5,557 nucleotides of DNA from positions 1-5,557 of the forward strand of contig CALZMC010000053.1 in assembly GCA_945788455.1 (NCBI GenBank), given 5' to 3'. The DNA is from an uncultured Clostridia bacterium. GTDB taxonomy: Bacteria > Bacillota > Clostridia > Oscillospirales > Acutalibacteraceae. The position numbers and the translations under genes were made by a program. The notes under the pieces were generated by a model. It ran no database searches. It was given only the letters and a program-made list of their open reading frames with translations, and was not told the DNA's origin. Positions 5,428 to 5,557 of this stretch are shown here, one piece after another; position 1 is the first letter of the stretch; each line of letters begins with the position of its first letter.

Positions 5428-5557
5428 TTAAATAATATCCTCCAAGGTTTTATTTGACAGAAAATCCTCTATCAAATCATCAAGCTCTTTCCAAAAAACA
5501 TATCTCTTACAGCTTTCGGAATTTTTACAGCCCTCTCCACCGACACAGCTTACGGGT
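5428..5557 (-). CDS. Rrf2/IscR-family transcriptional regulator, C-terminal fragment (runs off window)
   Basis: Only the last 42 codons and the stop (5430-5428) are in the window; the winged-helix DNA-binding domain lies beyond it. The fragment reads PVSCVGGEGCKNSESCKRYV, then FWKELDDLIEDFLSN and KTLEDII. Three cysteines are spaced C-x5-C-x5-C, exactly as the [2Fe-2S] ligands of IscR. They are followed by the W-x-x-L...I...L...TL-x-D pattern that ends Rrf2 proteins. Such regulators sense Fe-S status, redox or nitric oxide. The position matching the IscR histidine ligand (three residues after the third Cys) is Tyr here, so cluster ligation may differ. The gene ends 11 bases before the ClC gene on the same strand and probably heads the same transcript, so it may autoregulate this cluster. 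Rrf2 membership is well supported; the specific subtype is not. Confidence 0.85.
   Translation of the reverse strand, partial: PVSCVGGEGCKNSESCKRYVFWKELDDLIEDFLSNKTLEDII

Overview
The window is AT-rich (roughly 40% GC by eye) and looks like a chromosomal segment of an anaerobic, low-GC Gram-positive bacterium, most likely a gut Clostridia-type Firmicute. The reasons are the oxygen-sensitive class III ribonucleotide reductase, a teichoic-acid-type glycerol-3-phosphate cytidylyltransferase, a cysteine-bearing Rrf2 regulator, mostly purine-rich Shine-Dalgarno sites and strong sigma-A-like promoters. The exact genus cannot be read from the sequence. Every gene is on the minus strand, so the order below follows transcription, from high to low coordinates.

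Upstream cluster (5557 to 1770). The window opens inside the 3' end of an Rrf2/IscR-family regulator gene (stop at 5428). Eleven bases later comes a ClC-type chloride/proton exchanger with a C-terminal RCK_C/TrkA-C domain (5416-3842). Its stop overlaps the start of an apparently cytoplasmic GH30 glycoside hydrolase (3845-2502) in an ATGA junction. After 18 bases comes tcdA (2483-1770), the dehydratase that makes cyclic t6A in tRNA. The tight spacing and lack of any visible terminator suggest one transcript led by the Rrf2 regulator, although the four products have no obvious shared pathway.

tagD (1701-1261). A near-consensus promoter starts inside the last codons of tcdA and drives tagD, which makes CDP-glycerol for wall or surface phosphoglycerol polymers. 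A rho-independent terminator (1241-1192) closes this unit.

Intergenic control region (904-1260) and nrdD (903 to 1, running off the window). The region holds a strong promoter for nrdD (TTGACA, 17 bp, TATTAT). Upstream of it are a near-perfect palindromic NrdR box, a perfect DnaA box (TTATCCACA) and a weaker second NrdR-like box about four helical turns from the first. This suggests that class III RNR is controlled both by nucleotide status (NrdR) and by replication-initiation status (DnaA). A separate 10-bp inverted repeat, whose arms contain the half-sites of the ParB site parS, lies further upstream.

No mobile element, CRISPR array, tRNA, rRNA or riboswitch was recognised. I do not see a clearly new biological system. 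The most informative items are the nrdD control region and the Rrf2-ClC-GH30-TcdA gene cluster.
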